A DNA stretch of 64,000 nucleotides from Salinarchaeum laminariae (GCF_023204835.1 NZ_CP096270.1:1116001-1180000), one strand, 5' to 3'; numbered from the stretch's first letter, positions 35,798 to 45,454 are shown. Numbers and translations: made by a program. Notes: a model not told the origin generated them from the sequence alone.

Positions 35798-37216
35798 ATG
35801 TCGAGCTATCAGCCGACCTGGGAGTCCTTAGACGGTCACGAGACGCCGGAGTGGTTCCACGACGCGAAACTGGGCATCTTCATCCACTGGGGCGTCTATT
35901 CGGTCCCGGCCTGGGCACCGTCCGAGGCCGACATCGGCGAGGATGACGAGTCGCCGTACGCCGAGTGGTACCCCTACTACATGTACGAAGATGGCTCGCT
36001 GACACAGGAGTACCACCGCGACCACTACGGCGAGACCGTGGAGTACGCCGACTTCATCGACGAGTTCACTGCGGAAAACTGGGATCCCGACGAGTGGTCG
36101 GACCTGTTCGCAGATGTCGGAGCGAACTACGTCGTCTTGACCGGCGAACACCACGACGGATTCCCGCTCTGGGGGAGTCACTACACGAAACACAACGCGG
36201 TCGAACGCGGTCCGGAACGTGACCTCGTCGGGGACCTCTGTGAATCGGTGCGAGATCGGGACCTTCGCTTTGCGGCCTCGTATCACGCGAACCTCAACTA
36301 CTACCAGCCCGGGTTCGAGGGGCAATTCGGCCATCCCGACTTCCACGGTGACAGAGCCGACGACGAGGATACGACGCCCGGTTCGGAGTACGTCGACTTC
36401 ATGAACGCAAAACACCGGGAACTAATCCGCGAGTACGAACCGGACCTGCTCTGGTTCGACGTCCCGAAAGCCGAGGCCGACCACCTCGAGGCGAAGAGAC
36501 TCGTCGCTGACTACTACAACACCGCCGAGGAGTGGGACCGGGAGGTCGCCGTCAACGACCGCGCGTCCACCGACGCAGTTGGGCCAACGCTCGACATCGA
36601 GGAAAACGACGACGGCGAGTTTCACGGCGACTTCGTCACGCCGGAGTACACCTCATTCGACGAAATCCGCGACGAGAAGTGGGAGGCTTGCCGGGGGATC
36701 GGCCACTCGTTCGGGTACAACGAGGCCGAAGACGAGGCCGACCACCTCACTGGCGAGGAACTCGTCCACTCGTTCGTCGACATCGTCTCCAAGAACGGGA
36801 ACCTGCTCCTGAACGTCGGCCCGAAGCCCGACGGGACCATTCCCGAGGTCCAGCGTGACCGCCTTCGGGCGCTCGGCGGATGGCTCGACGCGAACGGCGC
36901 GGCGATCTTTGGCACCCGCCCCTGGGCCGTCGCCGAGGACGACGCCGCCGACGTCGAGGTCCGGTACACGCACCGCGACGACGACCTGTTCGCCGTTGCG
37001 CTCGCGTGGCCGGACGACGGACTGTCGCTTTCCGTTCCGGAACACGTCGACCTCTCAGCAGCCCCTGAGGCCACACTACTGACTACCGATGGAGAGGTGC
37101 CGGTCGACGCGACGCTGTCGAACGACGAACTCTCGCTCTCGATCCCCGAACGACCCGCCACCGACCACGCGTACGCCGTTCGGCTGTCCGACGTCGAAAA
37201 CCCCCGTGCGGACTGA
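35798..37216 (+). CDS. GH29 alpha-L-fucosidase 1
   Basis: A 472-residue retaining glycosidase that releases L-fucose from fucosides. Typical blocks are EWFHDAKLGIFIHWGVYSVP (18-37), VVLTGEHHDGFPLW (112-125) with the paired His, and DLLWFDVPKAE, where Asp221 is the expected nucleophile. LLLNVGPKPDGTIP and a small C-terminal beta domain follow. The absence of a signal peptide places it in the cytoplasm. It precedes the dehydratase gene by 180 bases on the same strand, linking fucose release with fuconate-type catabolism. Family assignment is firm; linkage preference cannot be read from sequence. Confidence 0.93.
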   Translation: MSSYQPTWESLDGHETPEWFHDAKLGIFIHWGVYSVPAWAPSEADIGEDDESPYAEWYPYYMYEDGSLTQEYHRDHYGETVEYADFIDEFTAENWDPDEWSDLFADVGANYVVLTGEHHDGFPLWGSHYTKHNAVERGPERDLVGDLCESVRDRDLRFAASYHANLNYYQPGFEGQFGHPDFHGDRADDEDTTPGSEYVDFMNAKHRELIREYEPDLLWFDVPKAEADHLEAKRLVADYYNTAEEWDREVAVNDRASTDAVGPTLDIEENDDGEFHGDFVTPEYTSFDEIRDEKWEACRGIGHSFGYNEAEDEADHLTGEELVHSFVDIVSKNGNLLLNVGPKPDGTIPEVQRDRLRALGGWLDANGAAIFGTRPWAVAEDDAADVEVRYTHRDDDLFAVALAWPDDGLSLSVPEHVDLSAAPEATLLTTDGEVPVDATLSNDELSLSIPERPATDHAYAVRLSDVENPRAD

Positions 37217-37362
37217 CCCGACTGCTACCGCCGAGACGCAATCCCGTGCCAGGCTGCCGCGTCGTATCCGATCCGTGCGGCCACGGGACTCGCACGCCCG
37301 ATTCACCGGACGTATCAACGAAAGAGGCATTCGGATGGTGCCGATCGGAAGGCTGACGACAG

Positions 37363-37372
37363 TATTTTATAA
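37363..37372 (+). promoter_or_regulatory. TATA box of the dehydratase gene
   Basis: TATTTTATAA centred 27 bases before the ATG at 37396; one of the best promoter matches in the window. Confidence 0.6.
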
Positions 37373-37395
37373 CGGCGGATAAAAACGAATAGCAT

Positions 37396-38571
37396 ATGGC
37401 GCCGGAAATCACGCGTATCGAGAGTATCGAATTCTCCTATCTGGTCGAAGATCTCGGAACGGACCAGCACGGGTTCAACCTGGTGTACGCGCCGGGCGAG
37501 TCCGTTGAGCGCAAACTATTCGCGCTGCAGATCCACACGGATACGGGCATCACCGGCGAGTACGTCGGCGGCAACTCCCCGAGCGCAGCCCAGATCAACA
37601 TGTTCGCCGACTACCTCATCGGGAAGAACCCTCTCGACCGGGAGCGCTGCTGGTCCGAGATCAAACGGGCACTACGCAAGTACGACCGGATGGGTATCGG
37701 GCCTATCGACATCGCGCTGTGGGACTTCGCCGGCAAGTACCACGACGCCGCCATCCACGAACTCCTGGGGACGTACCGCGAGCGTTTCCCAGCCTACGCG
37801 TCGACGTACCACGGCGACGAGAACGGTGGACTTGAAACGCCCGAGGACTTCGCGGAGTTCGCCGTAGAGTGCCAGGAGCTGGGCTATCCCGCGTTCAAGA
37901 TCCACGGCTGGGGCGGTAGCGAAGGCTCCAGAGACCTCGAGCGAGAGATCGCGGCAGTCAACGCTGTCGGCGAGCGCGTCGGCGAGGAGATGGACCTGAT
38001 GCACGACCCCGCCTGCGAACTCGAGACGTTTGGTGACGCGCTCAAACTCGGGCGCGCACTCGACGAACAGGACTTTTTCTGGTACGAGGATCCGTATCGC
38101 GACGGCGGTGTCTCCCAGCACGCACACCGCAAACTCCGCCAGAAACTCTCCACGCCGCTCCTCCAGTCCGAGCACGTCCGCGGACTGGAATCGTTCACGG
38201 ACTTCGTCGACGCCGAATCCACCGACTTCGTGCGCGCCGATCCCGAGTACGACGGCGGCATCACTGGCGCGATGAAACGCGTCCGCGTCGCAGAAGGCCA
38301 CGGCCTGGACGTCGAGTTCCACGCACCCGGGCCCGCCCAACGCCACTGCATCGCCGCGACGCGTAACACCAACTACTACGAGATGGCGCTGGTCCATCCG
38401 GATGCGCCGAACACGACGCCGCCGATCTACGCCGGCGATTACGACGACCAGCTCGACAGCATCGACGCCGACGGCCACGTCGCCGTCCCCGACGGCCCGG
38501 GTCTTGGCGTCGAATACGATTGGGACTACATTCAGGACAACGCCACCGGTAGCGTCCACGTCTACGAGTAA
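37396..38571 (+). CDS. enolase-superfamily acid-sugar dehydratase (fuconate/rhamnonate dehydratase-like)
   Basis: A 391-residue mandelate-racemase-type enzyme. Metal ligands are visible as Asp204 (MHDPACE), Glu231 (WYEDPYRDGG) and Glu259 (QSEHVRG). The second-strand motif is Lys168-x-His170 in FKIHGWG, and a likely base His lies in EFHAPGPAQRHC. The family removes water from sugar acids to give 2-keto-3-deoxy acids. Context (fucosidases upstream; lactonase, SDR, mutarotase nearby) points to L-fuconate or L-rhamnonate. The K-x-H pattern differs from the K-x-K of the best-known dehydratases, so substrate is open. The Gfo/Idh gene follows after 47 bases, probably co-transcribed. Confidence 0.82.
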   Translation: MAPEITRIESIEFSYLVEDLGTDQHGFNLVYAPGESVERKLFALQIHTDTGITGEYVGGNSPSAAQINMFADYLIGKNPLDRERCWSEIKRALRKYDRMGIGPIDIALWDFAGKYHDAAIHELLGTYRERFPAYASTYHGDENGGLETPEDFAEFAVECQELGYPAFKIHGWGGSEGSRDLEREIAAVNAVGERVGEEMDLMHDPACELETFGDALKLGRALDEQDFFWYEDPYRDGGVSQHAHRKLRQKLSTPLLQSEHVRGLESFTDFVDAESTDFVRADPEYDGGITGAMKRVRVAEGHGLDVEFHAPGPAQRHCIAATRNTNYYEMALVHPDAPNTTPPIYAGDYDDQLDSIDADGHVAVPDGPGLGVEYDWDYIQDNATGSVHVYE

Positions 38572-38618
38572 TTGACACGAACAACCCAGCAAAAGCGAAC
38601 CCACCACGACATACTACA

Positions 38619-39716
38619 ATGAGCTACAAAGCAGGGATCATCGGAACTGGAGGTATCGCCGGCATGGGCATCTTCGGGATGCACGATGAGGAGAAGATCG
38701 GCCGCGAGAAGATACGGGCCAGCCACGCCGGTGGCTACGAGGCAACAGAGGACATCGAACTGGTCGCCGTGGCCGATGTCGACGAAGAAAAGTTAGAGCA
38801 GTTCGGGAGCGCCTGGGAGATCCCCGAGGACAGACGGTACGTCGGTCACGAGGCAATGCTCGAAGCGGAGAACCTCGACGTCGTTTCCGTGTGTACGCCG
38901 TCGTTTCTCCATCATGACCACGTCGTCGACGCTGCACAGTCGGCCGCGGCGCCCGACGTGATCTGGTGTGAGAAACCGATCGCCTCGCAGGTGAGCACTG
39001 CCGAGGAAATGGTCGAGGTCTGTGACCAGACCGGAACCGAACTGTTGGTCAACCACTCGTTCCGGTTTACAGACAAACTTCAGAAGCTCCAGCGACTCGT
39101 CGACGAGGAGGACCTCATCGGTGACGTGCGGTCCGTGTCGACCCAGTTCCGGATGGAACTGCTGCGCAACTCTACGCACCTGCTCGACACGCTCGTGTAT
39201 CTGCTCGACGCTCGCGCCGAATACATCGCGGGTCACATCACGGGCGAAAACGAAGTCGTCGACGGACTTGACGCCGACGAGACGGTCGACGATGCCGGCG
39301 GCGGCGGATTCGTCGTCATGGACGACGAGACGTTCGTCACCATCGACTGTACGATCCCTCGAGACATCTCCTCGATGACGTTCAATATCGTCGGGACTGA
39401 GGGGAAACTGTACCTCAACAACGACGACGGCGAGTGGCGCTACTGGGCGCTCGAGGACGGCGAACACGTCGAGCGCCCACTCCCCGGTATCGAGGGGGCG
39501 TGGACCTGGGAGGACGACTACAAGAACGCCTTCGCGAACGCCGCCGACCACGTCGAGGCGCTCCTCGACGGGGCGGTAGAGAACCACTCGACCGGGCGAG
39601 AGGCGATCCGGTCGCTCGAGATTATCGCCGGTCTGTACGTCTCTCACTACACCACCGGACAGGTGTCGGTCCCGCTCGATCGTCCCCTGCGGGACGTCTG
39701 CATCACCTCCTGGTGA
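38619..39716 (+). CDS. Gfo/Idh/MocA-family sugar oxidoreductase
   Basis: A 365-residue NAD(P)-dependent oxidoreductase. The Rossmann motif GIIGTGGIAGMG spans residues 6-17, and the catalytic Lys119 is in the family hallmark CEKPIA. A C-terminal beta-sheet domain (MTFNIVGTEGKLYLNNDDGE) follows. Such enzymes oxidise or epimerise sugars and inositols. Its place right behind the dehydratase suggests a sugar-acid or sugar dehydrogenase in the same pathway, possibly first-step oxidation of fucose. An aldo/keto reductase elsewhere in the window competes for that job. Confidence 0.85.
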   Translation: MSYKAGIIGTGGIAGMGIFGMHDEEKIGREKIRASHAGGYEATEDIELVAVADVDEEKLEQFGSAWEIPEDRRYVGHEAMLEAENLDVVSVCTPSFLHHDHVVDAAQSAAAPDVIWCEKPIASQVSTAEEMVEVCDQTGTELLVNHSFRFTDKLQKLQRLVDEEDLIGDVRSVSTQFRMELLRNSTHLLDTLVYLLDARAEYIAGHITGENEVVDGLDADETVDDAGGGGFVVMDDETFVTIDCTIPRDISSMTFNIVGTEGKLYLNNDDGEWRYWALEDGEHVERPLPGIEGAWTWEDDYKNAFANAADHVEALLDGAVENHSTGREAIRSLEIIAGLYVSHYTTGQVSVPLDRPLRDVCITSW

Positions 39717-39734
39717 CTCGGCGCAGGAGCGGAC

Positions 39735-40085
39735 TCACTCGCACTCGTCGCCGAGCGACCAGATTCGCTCCATGACGGGCATTTCCATCTCGTCGGGGTC
39801 GACGCCGGACTGCTTAAACTCCCCGACGCGCTCCTCCCATTTCTGGTTGTCAGGGTCGCTCCCGTAGACGTCTTCGAACGCTTCCAGGTCCTCGACCTCC
39901 ATGATACCGATGGCGATGTCCCCGTCGACGTAGAGTTCGTACTCCGCGACGCCGCCGTCCTCCATCGCTTCGACGACGGAGTCAGGAACGTCGTCGTGGG
40001 CCGCGACGTAGTCGTCGACAGCGTCGGACTTCAGGCGTTGTACCGTAACGATCCGTTCCAGGTCGTCCGATTTGTCCGCGGACAT
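39735..40085 (-). CDS. RhaM-type sugar mutarotase (L-rhamnose/L-fucose)
   Basis: A protein of about 116 residues in the RhaM (COG3254) fold, which interconverts alpha and beta anomers of 6-deoxy sugars so that dehydrogenases receive the right form. Family features are ERIVTVQRLKSDAVDDYVAA, then HDDVPDSVVEAMEDGGVAEY with the conserved His, and YVDGDIAIGIMEVED. The ATG at 40085 has a TATA-like CACTTATG 28 bases upstream; an in-frame start at 40112 is less likely. It converges on the Gfo/Idh gene, 18 bases away. Confidence 0.8.
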   Translation of the reverse strand: MSADKSDDLERIVTVQRLKSDAVDDYVAAHDDVPDSVVEAMEDGGVAEYELYVDGDIAIGIMEVEDLEAFEDVYGSDPDNQKWEERVGEFKQSGVDPDEMEMPVMERIWSLGDECE

Positions 40086-40351
40086 GTCTGAAGTTTCCCC
40101 GCTGTGGCGCATAAGTGTTGGCGTGCGGCCGGGATCGCGGATGGTTAGTTAGCGTTCACACTGGGGCATACCTGGACACTGCGGCGGTAGAAAGCACTCG
40201 AACGCTTGCCTCCCGCGACTCGCCGGCGACCAAGAGAGCGAGTTCTCTCTCGACCCGGCCGAAAGCGAGGATTCCGCCGACCTCCCGGAAGCGAAGCTCC
40301 CGATCAGTCACGAGAGATCTCTGATCTTTCGAACGACGCCATTCGGCCACT

Positions 40352-40945
40352 TCAGACCAGTTCGTGCGTCGCTTTCCACTTCGTGGAACAGCCCATCGGG
40401 GAGACAGTATCTGTGGGATAGTCCTCGTTGGACTGGATGGCATCGAGAGCACCTCGAACGTATCGTTCAGTCACGTTCTCTCCCTCTCGATCGTCGTCAA
40501 TAGCCCCTTCGTAGACCAGCTCGCGATTCTCGTCGAAGACAAACGTGTGGGGTGTACATTGTGCGCCATAGGCCTTTGCGACCGCCTGGGACTCGTCTCT
40601 CAGATAGGGGAAATTGAACTCCTCGATCTCCGACCGAGCGTTCATATGCTCGATGGAATCCGTCGGATAGTACTCGTTGTCGCCAGCGTGTTCCTCGATG
40701 GTATTGTTCGAGTTGATCGCAACGACATCCGCGTCGTCGTATTCTGCTTGAATGGCCTTGATTCGGTCTTGATAGGCTTGGGCGGTCGGGCAGTGGTTAC
40801 ACGTGAACACGACGACCAGGGCAGCGGCGTCGAAGTTCTCGAGGGTGTACGTTTCGAAATCGAGCGTTGCGAAGCCCTCGCCAGTTACACCGGGGAGTTC
40901 GAACTCGGGGGCGCCTTCGCCTGGGGCTATCGGATCTACCTGCAT
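40352..40945 (-). CDS. thioredoxin-fold (AhpC/TSA-like) protein
   Basis: A 197-residue cytoplasmic protein with a thioredoxin fold. The redox motif CNHC (Cys49, Cys52) sits in VVVFTCNHCPTAQAYQDRI, and the cis-Pro region is in AQCTPHTFVFDENRELVYEG. These proteins act as thiol reductases or peroxidase-like enzymes. The ATG at 40945 has a TATA-like element at about 40971-40977. It has no evident tie to sugar metabolism and seems a bystander. Confidence 0.85.
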   Translation of the reverse strand: MQVDPIAPGEGAPEFELPGVTGEGFATLDFETYTLENFDAAALVVVFTCNHCPTAQAYQDRIKAIQAEYDDADVVAINSNNTIEEHAGDNEYYPTDSIEHMNARSEIEEFNFPYLRDESQAVAKAYGAQCTPHTFVFDENRELVYEGAIDDDREGENVTERYVRGALDAIQSNEDYPTDTVSPMGCSTKWKATHELV

Positions 40946-41178
40946 AGTACGCAAATCGGCAGTTGCTCACATATACGTTGGGGAACCGTCTATCTACGAG
41001 ATCCCGGTACGCAACGGTCGTCTGTGGGACTCGTTCCGGCGCAAGCCACCGATAACACGCGTGTCGTGGGCGTACCGTCATCGGGGCGAGTTCCGACGAA
41101 CGACGAGGTGGCCGCGTGCATTCGAGGATACTGCACTGGTGAGCGCTGCCCCTTCTGATAACTGTCACGACGGCCACG

Positions 41179-42039
41179 TCACCCGTGGAGAGAATCGAAG
41201 GTCCGGTGGGAGAGATACGCGACGTCGCGCGCCGAGACGAACTCGGTCGTTTCGAGCCAGGAAAGACACTCCTCGTAGCTGCCCCAGTTGTCCATCCAGG
41301 GATAGTCCGAACCGAGCATCAGTCGCTCCGGGCCGAACCACTCGAGGAGCCGCCGCACGTACCCATGCAGGTCCGAGTACGGCCACGGTTCGTCGGACGA
41401 TCGGGGCAGCGAACTCAGCTTGACGTAGGTGTTTTCACGGCCGGCGACGCGCTCGAAGTCGGTCCAGGGCGACTCGTCGGGTGCAGTCCCCTCGTCAGGC
41501 CAGCCCATGTGGTCGACGACGATCGGAACGGTGGGATGTCGCTCGGCCAGGTCGGCGACCAGCGACAGCTGTCGTGCCTTCGGAAAGACGAACATCGCGG
41601 CGTCCTGGCGGCCGAGTTCGTCCCACACGGGGTCGAGCGCTGGGTCGGCGATCCAGTCCGCGTCCGGATCCAGATCTGTCGGGATTTCGGCATAGGAGAA
41701 CGGTGCGTGCATTCGGACGCCGAGCATCCGGTCGTGACCGACCGCCCGCTGGACGGTTGCCCGTACGTCGTCGGCGTAAAAGTCAACGAGCCCGACACCG
41801 TACAGCCGGTTGTGGTGGGCTTCGATTGAACGCATCGTGTATTCGTTGGCGCGGCGCCCACGACCGTACAGCGGCGTCGTTACGATGACGCTCTCGTCGA
41901 TGCCGAGCGCATCCATATCGGCGACGAGGTCGGTGTGGGTGTAGGATCCCTCCCACTCGGGAGGAAGCATCTCTGCCTGCCAAGGCAGTTCGTCCGTGTC
42001 TTCACCCCAGACGTGAGTATGCGTGTCGACGAATCGCAT
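41179..42039 (-). CDS. COG3618-type amidohydrolase, probable sugar-acid lactonase
   Basis: A protein of about 286 residues with a TIM-barrel amidohydrolase fold. The metal motif is DTHTHVW (His7 and His9), with later ligands likely in PIVVDHMGWP and LMLGSDYPWMDNW. This family includes L-fuconolactonase and L-rhamnono-lactonase, which open the lactone made by the sugar dehydrogenase. Position next to the SDR dehydrogenase and near the dehydratase and mutarotase supports that role. The start at 42039 is preferred over 42045, with a TATA-like CGTATTT 27 bases upstream. Confidence 0.82.
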   Translation of the reverse strand: MRFVDTHTHVWGEDTDELPWQAEMLPPEWEGSYTHTDLVADMDALGIDESVIVTTPLYGRGRRANEYTMRSIEAHHNRLYGVGLVDFYADDVRATVQRAVGHDRMLGVRMHAPFSYAEIPTDLDPDADWIADPALDPVWDELGRQDAAMFVFPKARQLSLVADLAERHPTVPIVVDHMGWPDEGTAPDESPWTDFERVAGRENTYVKLSSLPRSSDEPWPYSDLHGYVRRLLEWFGPERLMLGSDYPWMDNWGSYEECLSWLETTEFVSARDVAYLSHRTFDSLHG

Positions 42040-42085
42040 ACACAATTTTCACCACCGACCGGGAAATACGTTCTGTACGACGAGT

Positions 42086-42898
42086 TTACCCGCCCTGGAG
42101 GTTTCCGCCACCGCTGACGCGGAGGATCGTCCCGACGACGTACGAAGCTGCATCACTGGCGAGATATAGGACTGCGTTGCCGATATCGTCCGGCCGACCG
42201 AGCCGTCCGATGGGGCGTTGTTCCCCCATCTCGTCGAGCACGTCGTCGGCGGTGCGGTCAGGGTCACCATCGGCCACCTGTTCGGCCTCGTAACGGAGCT
42301 GATAGCTCCGCGCGGCGTCGGTCGATATCGCGTTCACCCGGATCCCCTCGAGTGCGTAGTCGTACGCCATCCGCCAGGTGAGACCGTTGACCGCAGTGTT
42401 CGAGAGCCCGTAGAGCCCTCGCGGACCGCTCCGTCGGTCGCCTGTCTGACTCGTCATGTTGATGACGTTACCCTGGATGTCGTTTGCGAGCATGTGTTCG
42501 GCAACGAGTTTGGAGAGGTAAAACTGCGATCGGACGTTGACGTTGACTGCTGCCTCCCACTCGTCAAGCGACGCCTCTAACAGCGACTCCTCCCTCGGCC
42601 ACACGGCGGCGTTGTTGACCAGTAGATCGACCTGGTCGAACGCATCGACCGCCGTCTCGACGATTTTCTCAACGGCGTCAAGATCGCTGATGTCTCCCGG
42701 TGCAGCGACGAACGTCCCGTCGTACTCGGCGTCGAGCTCCGCGACCGTCTCCTTGACGTCGGCCGGCGTCCGGGCGTTTATCGCTACGTCTGCCCCCGCC
42801 GCTGCGAGCGATTCAGCGATCCCGCGACCGATTCCTTTCGTCGATCCGGTCACGATCGCAGACTCGCCGCTGTAATCGAACGCTGCTCTTCCTACCAT
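42086..42898 (-). CDS. short-chain dehydrogenase/reductase, catalytic Lys replaced by Asn
   Basis: A 270-residue classical-length SDR. The cofactor motif TGSTKGIG (17-24), NNAA (95-98) and catalytic Ser150 are present. The YxxxK catalytic pair reads Tyr163-Gly-Leu-Ser-Asn167, so the usual Lys is an Asn. In the oxidative deoxy-sugar pathway an SDR oxidises 2-keto-3-deoxy-fuconate or -rhamnonate to the 2,4-diketo acid, the substrate of the FAH enzyme. Context fits that role, but the missing Lys means altered chemistry or a non-catalytic product is possible. A TATA-like CTAAAATA lies 26 bases before the ATG. Confidence 0.85.
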   Translation of the reverse strand: MVGRAAFDYSGESAIVTGSTKGIGRGIAESLAAAGADVAINARTPADVKETVAELDAEYDGTFVAAPGDISDLDAVEKIVETAVDAFDQVDLLVNNAAVWPREESLLEASLDEWEAAVNVNVRSQFYLSKLVAEHMLANDIQGNVINMTSQTGDRRSGPRGLYGLSNTAVNGLTWRMAYDYALEGIRVNAISTDAARSYQLRYEAEQVADGDPDRTADDVLDEMGEQRPIGRLGRPDDIGNAVLYLASDAASYVVGTILRVSGGGNLQGG

Positions 42899-43291
42899 AC
42901 CTAAGGATCACCTGCCGGGTATTTTAGTGTGTTGTACGGCTTCCAGACCCACCGCACCGCGACCGGACTCTGAGCAATCGACGTGTGTGGACACTGGTTT
43001 CACCGAACCGGATGGCCCCGTGCATGGGCACTGTTACATTGAGAGGCTAAAGCGATGGAAGGTCTTCTACAACGTATCGAGGCTCGATCTGACTTCCCTC
43101 GCAAGAACTGATCTGAGCTGCGATCGCAATTACTCCGAGCGAACTATCGCCGAGACGTTGCTCCGGATTCTCACAATGCATCTTGGATGATATCACGAGC
43201 CTTAGAACGGCAGCCGAGCCAGCGCTCGGCGCTGGTTGACTGTCTCAAGGGCCTCCTACAGTCACGTCCGCGGGCAGCGAGCACTCGACAG

Positions 43292-43350
43292 CGAACCGTC
43301 GATCAAACACGCCAACTCAGTGAATGCACTTCACAGGTCTCGTTATCAGG
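43292..43350 (+). repeat. diverged direct repeat, copy A
   Basis: About 72 percent identical by hand alignment to 43560-43619. Shared blocks are CGTCGATC, TCAGTG, ACAG and GTCTCG-TATC. It lies in non-coding sequence downstream of the SDR gene's promoter. Confidence 0.4.
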
Positions 43351-43559
43351 GCCTCCATTCATTAGACCTGAATCTCTTCGCAGATGAAGTGCGATATTAC
43401 AGTTATTCTGAGGGGGGACACCAATCCGTTACAAAAGTAGATATGTAATGGAAAGTGGTTGAGTGAGCGTTTCCTCCTCATCGAGGACAGATATACTGGA
43501 GCGGATGCCACTGTTAATCGAGGCTGAGAGCGCTGGGGAAGTCATTACGGATTCCACAA

Positions 43560-43619
43560 CGACTCGTCGATCGAACGACGTAAGTCAGTGGATCCAGTGT
43601 ACAGTGTCTCGCTATCGGT
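43560..43619 (+). repeat. diverged direct repeat, copy B
   Basis: Partner of 43292-43350, in the same orientation 268 bases away. It may mark a duplicated gene relic or a pair of protein-binding regions. Confidence 0.4.
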
Positions 43620-43783
43620 ACTGAGCACCCTCGTTAGGTGTGCGCGACAATCGAACCCGAGCACCGAGCTATGGTACGCTGGAATCACCGATCTCACCAG
43701 TGGCTTGACCGGACATTTCACTCGGATCGACCCCAGCACCGGTGGCCCGGTGGGGCGGCGTGAGCAGGGTCTCCGCTCGAAGA

Positions 43784-45163
43784 CTACTCCCGGGCCATTG
43801 GATCGCCCATCTCCGTTTGTGCTCGGGCGAGTCGTTTGCGTAGCGTTGCAAGTTCGGATTCGTACTCATCGTCGTCCGACAGATCCATGGTCTCGTCCGG
43901 ATCGACCTCGAGGTCGAACAACTGCGTGTGTCGGTCACCGTCGACGTAGTACTCGATGAGTTTGAATCGATCGCCACGAACTGCCCGTTGGACGTTCTCG
44001 TAGGCGAGGAACACGGCATCTCGCGGGCTATATCCGGGGTCGTCGAACGCTGGGACGACACTCTCCCCCTCGACCGCATCGGGCGTTTCAAGCCCCGCAA
44101 TATCACAGAGCGTCGGGAACAGGTCGTAATGACAGGTCAACGTATCGCAGCGCTCACTGTCAGGAACGCCTGGTCCCGCCAGGAGGAGCGGGACGCGGAC
44201 GCTGTGGTCGTAGAGGTTCTGTTTGCCCATGAGGCCGTGTCGACCGACCGCGAGGCCGTGATCTGCGGTGAATGCAACGATCGTGTTGTCGCGCTCGCCC
44301 ATCTCTTCGAGTGCGTCGAGCACGCGGCCGATCTGAGCGTCGAGGTGCGTGATCATCGCGTAGTAGTCCGCGATGTGCCGACGCACGTTCTCGGGGTCCC
44401 GTGGGTGGTCCTCCAGATTCTCGTCCCTGCCGCACCACCCGATGTCGAAGGGGTGCTCCGGCTGGAAGCTTTCGGGGAGAGGGATCTCGTCGTGGTCGTA
44501 CATCGAGAGGTACTCGCCGGGGCAGGTCCGCGGGTCGTGGGGTGCCGTCGTCGCCATGTACGCGAAGAAGGGCCGCTCGTCGGCCGAATCTGCGTGATCG
44601 TCGAGGAAGTCGATAGTCGCGCCGGCGAACAGTTCACTCGAATGGGTCCCAGAAGCGTACCTGTCGTACTGATGTCGACCGGGCCAGACCGACCCGGTCC
44701 CGGAGAACCCACGAGTCGGTCGCGGCTCGGGATACTCCCCCATGGCGTGGCGATCCGAAACCGGGAGGTTCCAGTGGTTGCCCATCCCGCCGAAGTAAAT
44801 GTCCGCCCCTTCGTCGAATGAACGGTTGAACGCCTGACGGCCGTTATGCCACTTTCCGGTGCCGAACGTTCGGTAGCCTGCATCTCCAAACGTCTCGGGG
44901 AGCGTTGGGTGCTCCGTCGTCATTCCACCCGGCCCCTCGAGCTGGTACAGGGAGTGGCCGCTCATGATCATAGACCTGGCAGGAACACAGACTGCCTCCT
45001 GATCGGCGCCGACGTTGTAGTGGTGGGTGAACGCGGTCCCATCGCGAACGAGTGAATCAAAGTTGGGCGTCTCGACGTGGTCATTTCCGAGCGCGCTTAT
45101 CGTGTCGAAGCGCTGATCGTCCGCGACGACCAGCAAGACGTTCGGCCGTGACGCTCCGCTCAT
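43784..45163 (-). CDS. type I sulfatase, Cys-type
   Basis: A 459-residue sulfatase with formylglycine motif CVPAR at residues 59-63. The metal sites appear in NVLLVVADDQRFDT and NTIVAFTADHGLAVGRHG, and TGKWHNG carries the substrate-side Lys-His pair. The C-terminal LFDLEVDPDETMDL is family-typical. There is no signal peptide. It is divergent from the second GH29 gene, and a TATCTATC element about 27 bases upstream suggests a leaderless transcript. Confidence 0.92.
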   Translation of the reverse strand: MSGASRPNVLLVVADDQRFDTISALGNDHVETPNFDSLVRDGTAFTHHYNVGADQEAVCVPARSMIMSGHSLYQLEGPGGMTTEHPTLPETFGDAGYRTFGTGKWHNGRQAFNRSFDEGADIYFGGMGNHWNLPVSDRHAMGEYPEPRPTRGFSGTGSVWPGRHQYDRYASGTHSSELFAGATIDFLDDHADSADERPFFAYMATTAPHDPRTCPGEYLSMYDHDEIPLPESFQPEHPFDIGWCGRDENLEDHPRDPENVRRHIADYYAMITHLDAQIGRVLDALEEMGERDNTIVAFTADHGLAVGRHGLMGKQNLYDHSVRVPLLLAGPGVPDSERCDTLTCHYDLFPTLCDIAGLETPDAVEGESVVPAFDDPGYSPRDAVFLAYENVQRAVRGDRFKLIEYYVDGDRHTQLFDLEVDPDETMDLSDDDEYESELATLRKRLARAQTEMGDPMARE

Positions 45164-45454
45164 CGTACCACAGTAGGGAATGTATCGATAGATACTCGTT
45201 TTGTCACTATTCGCTGTGTACTACTCCGACGATTACTGAAAACTGGTCTGCTCGCGGTGTCCCTGGCCACTGCCTGGTGCGGGTTGGCCAGATGCTCGAA
45301 GACAGACTGTGTTTCTGCCATAGTTGGCGGCCTCACTACGTATACAAAAAGGGACCGTTCTGGCTGGTGTTCGTCCCCAACATTGGTGGTCTCGTCGCGA
45401 GCGTTGCTTGCTGCGACCCGAAAATTCAAGCGACAGGATCAGTTTCTCCTGTCT

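Larger units (their letters stand above)
42899..43783. other. gene-poor stretch with a diverged duplicated segment
   Basis: No gene could be supported in 885 bases. It contains two related segments (43292-43350 and 43560-43619, listed as repeats) and short protein-like pieces without starts, suggesting the remains of one or more decayed genes. Confidence 0.35.
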
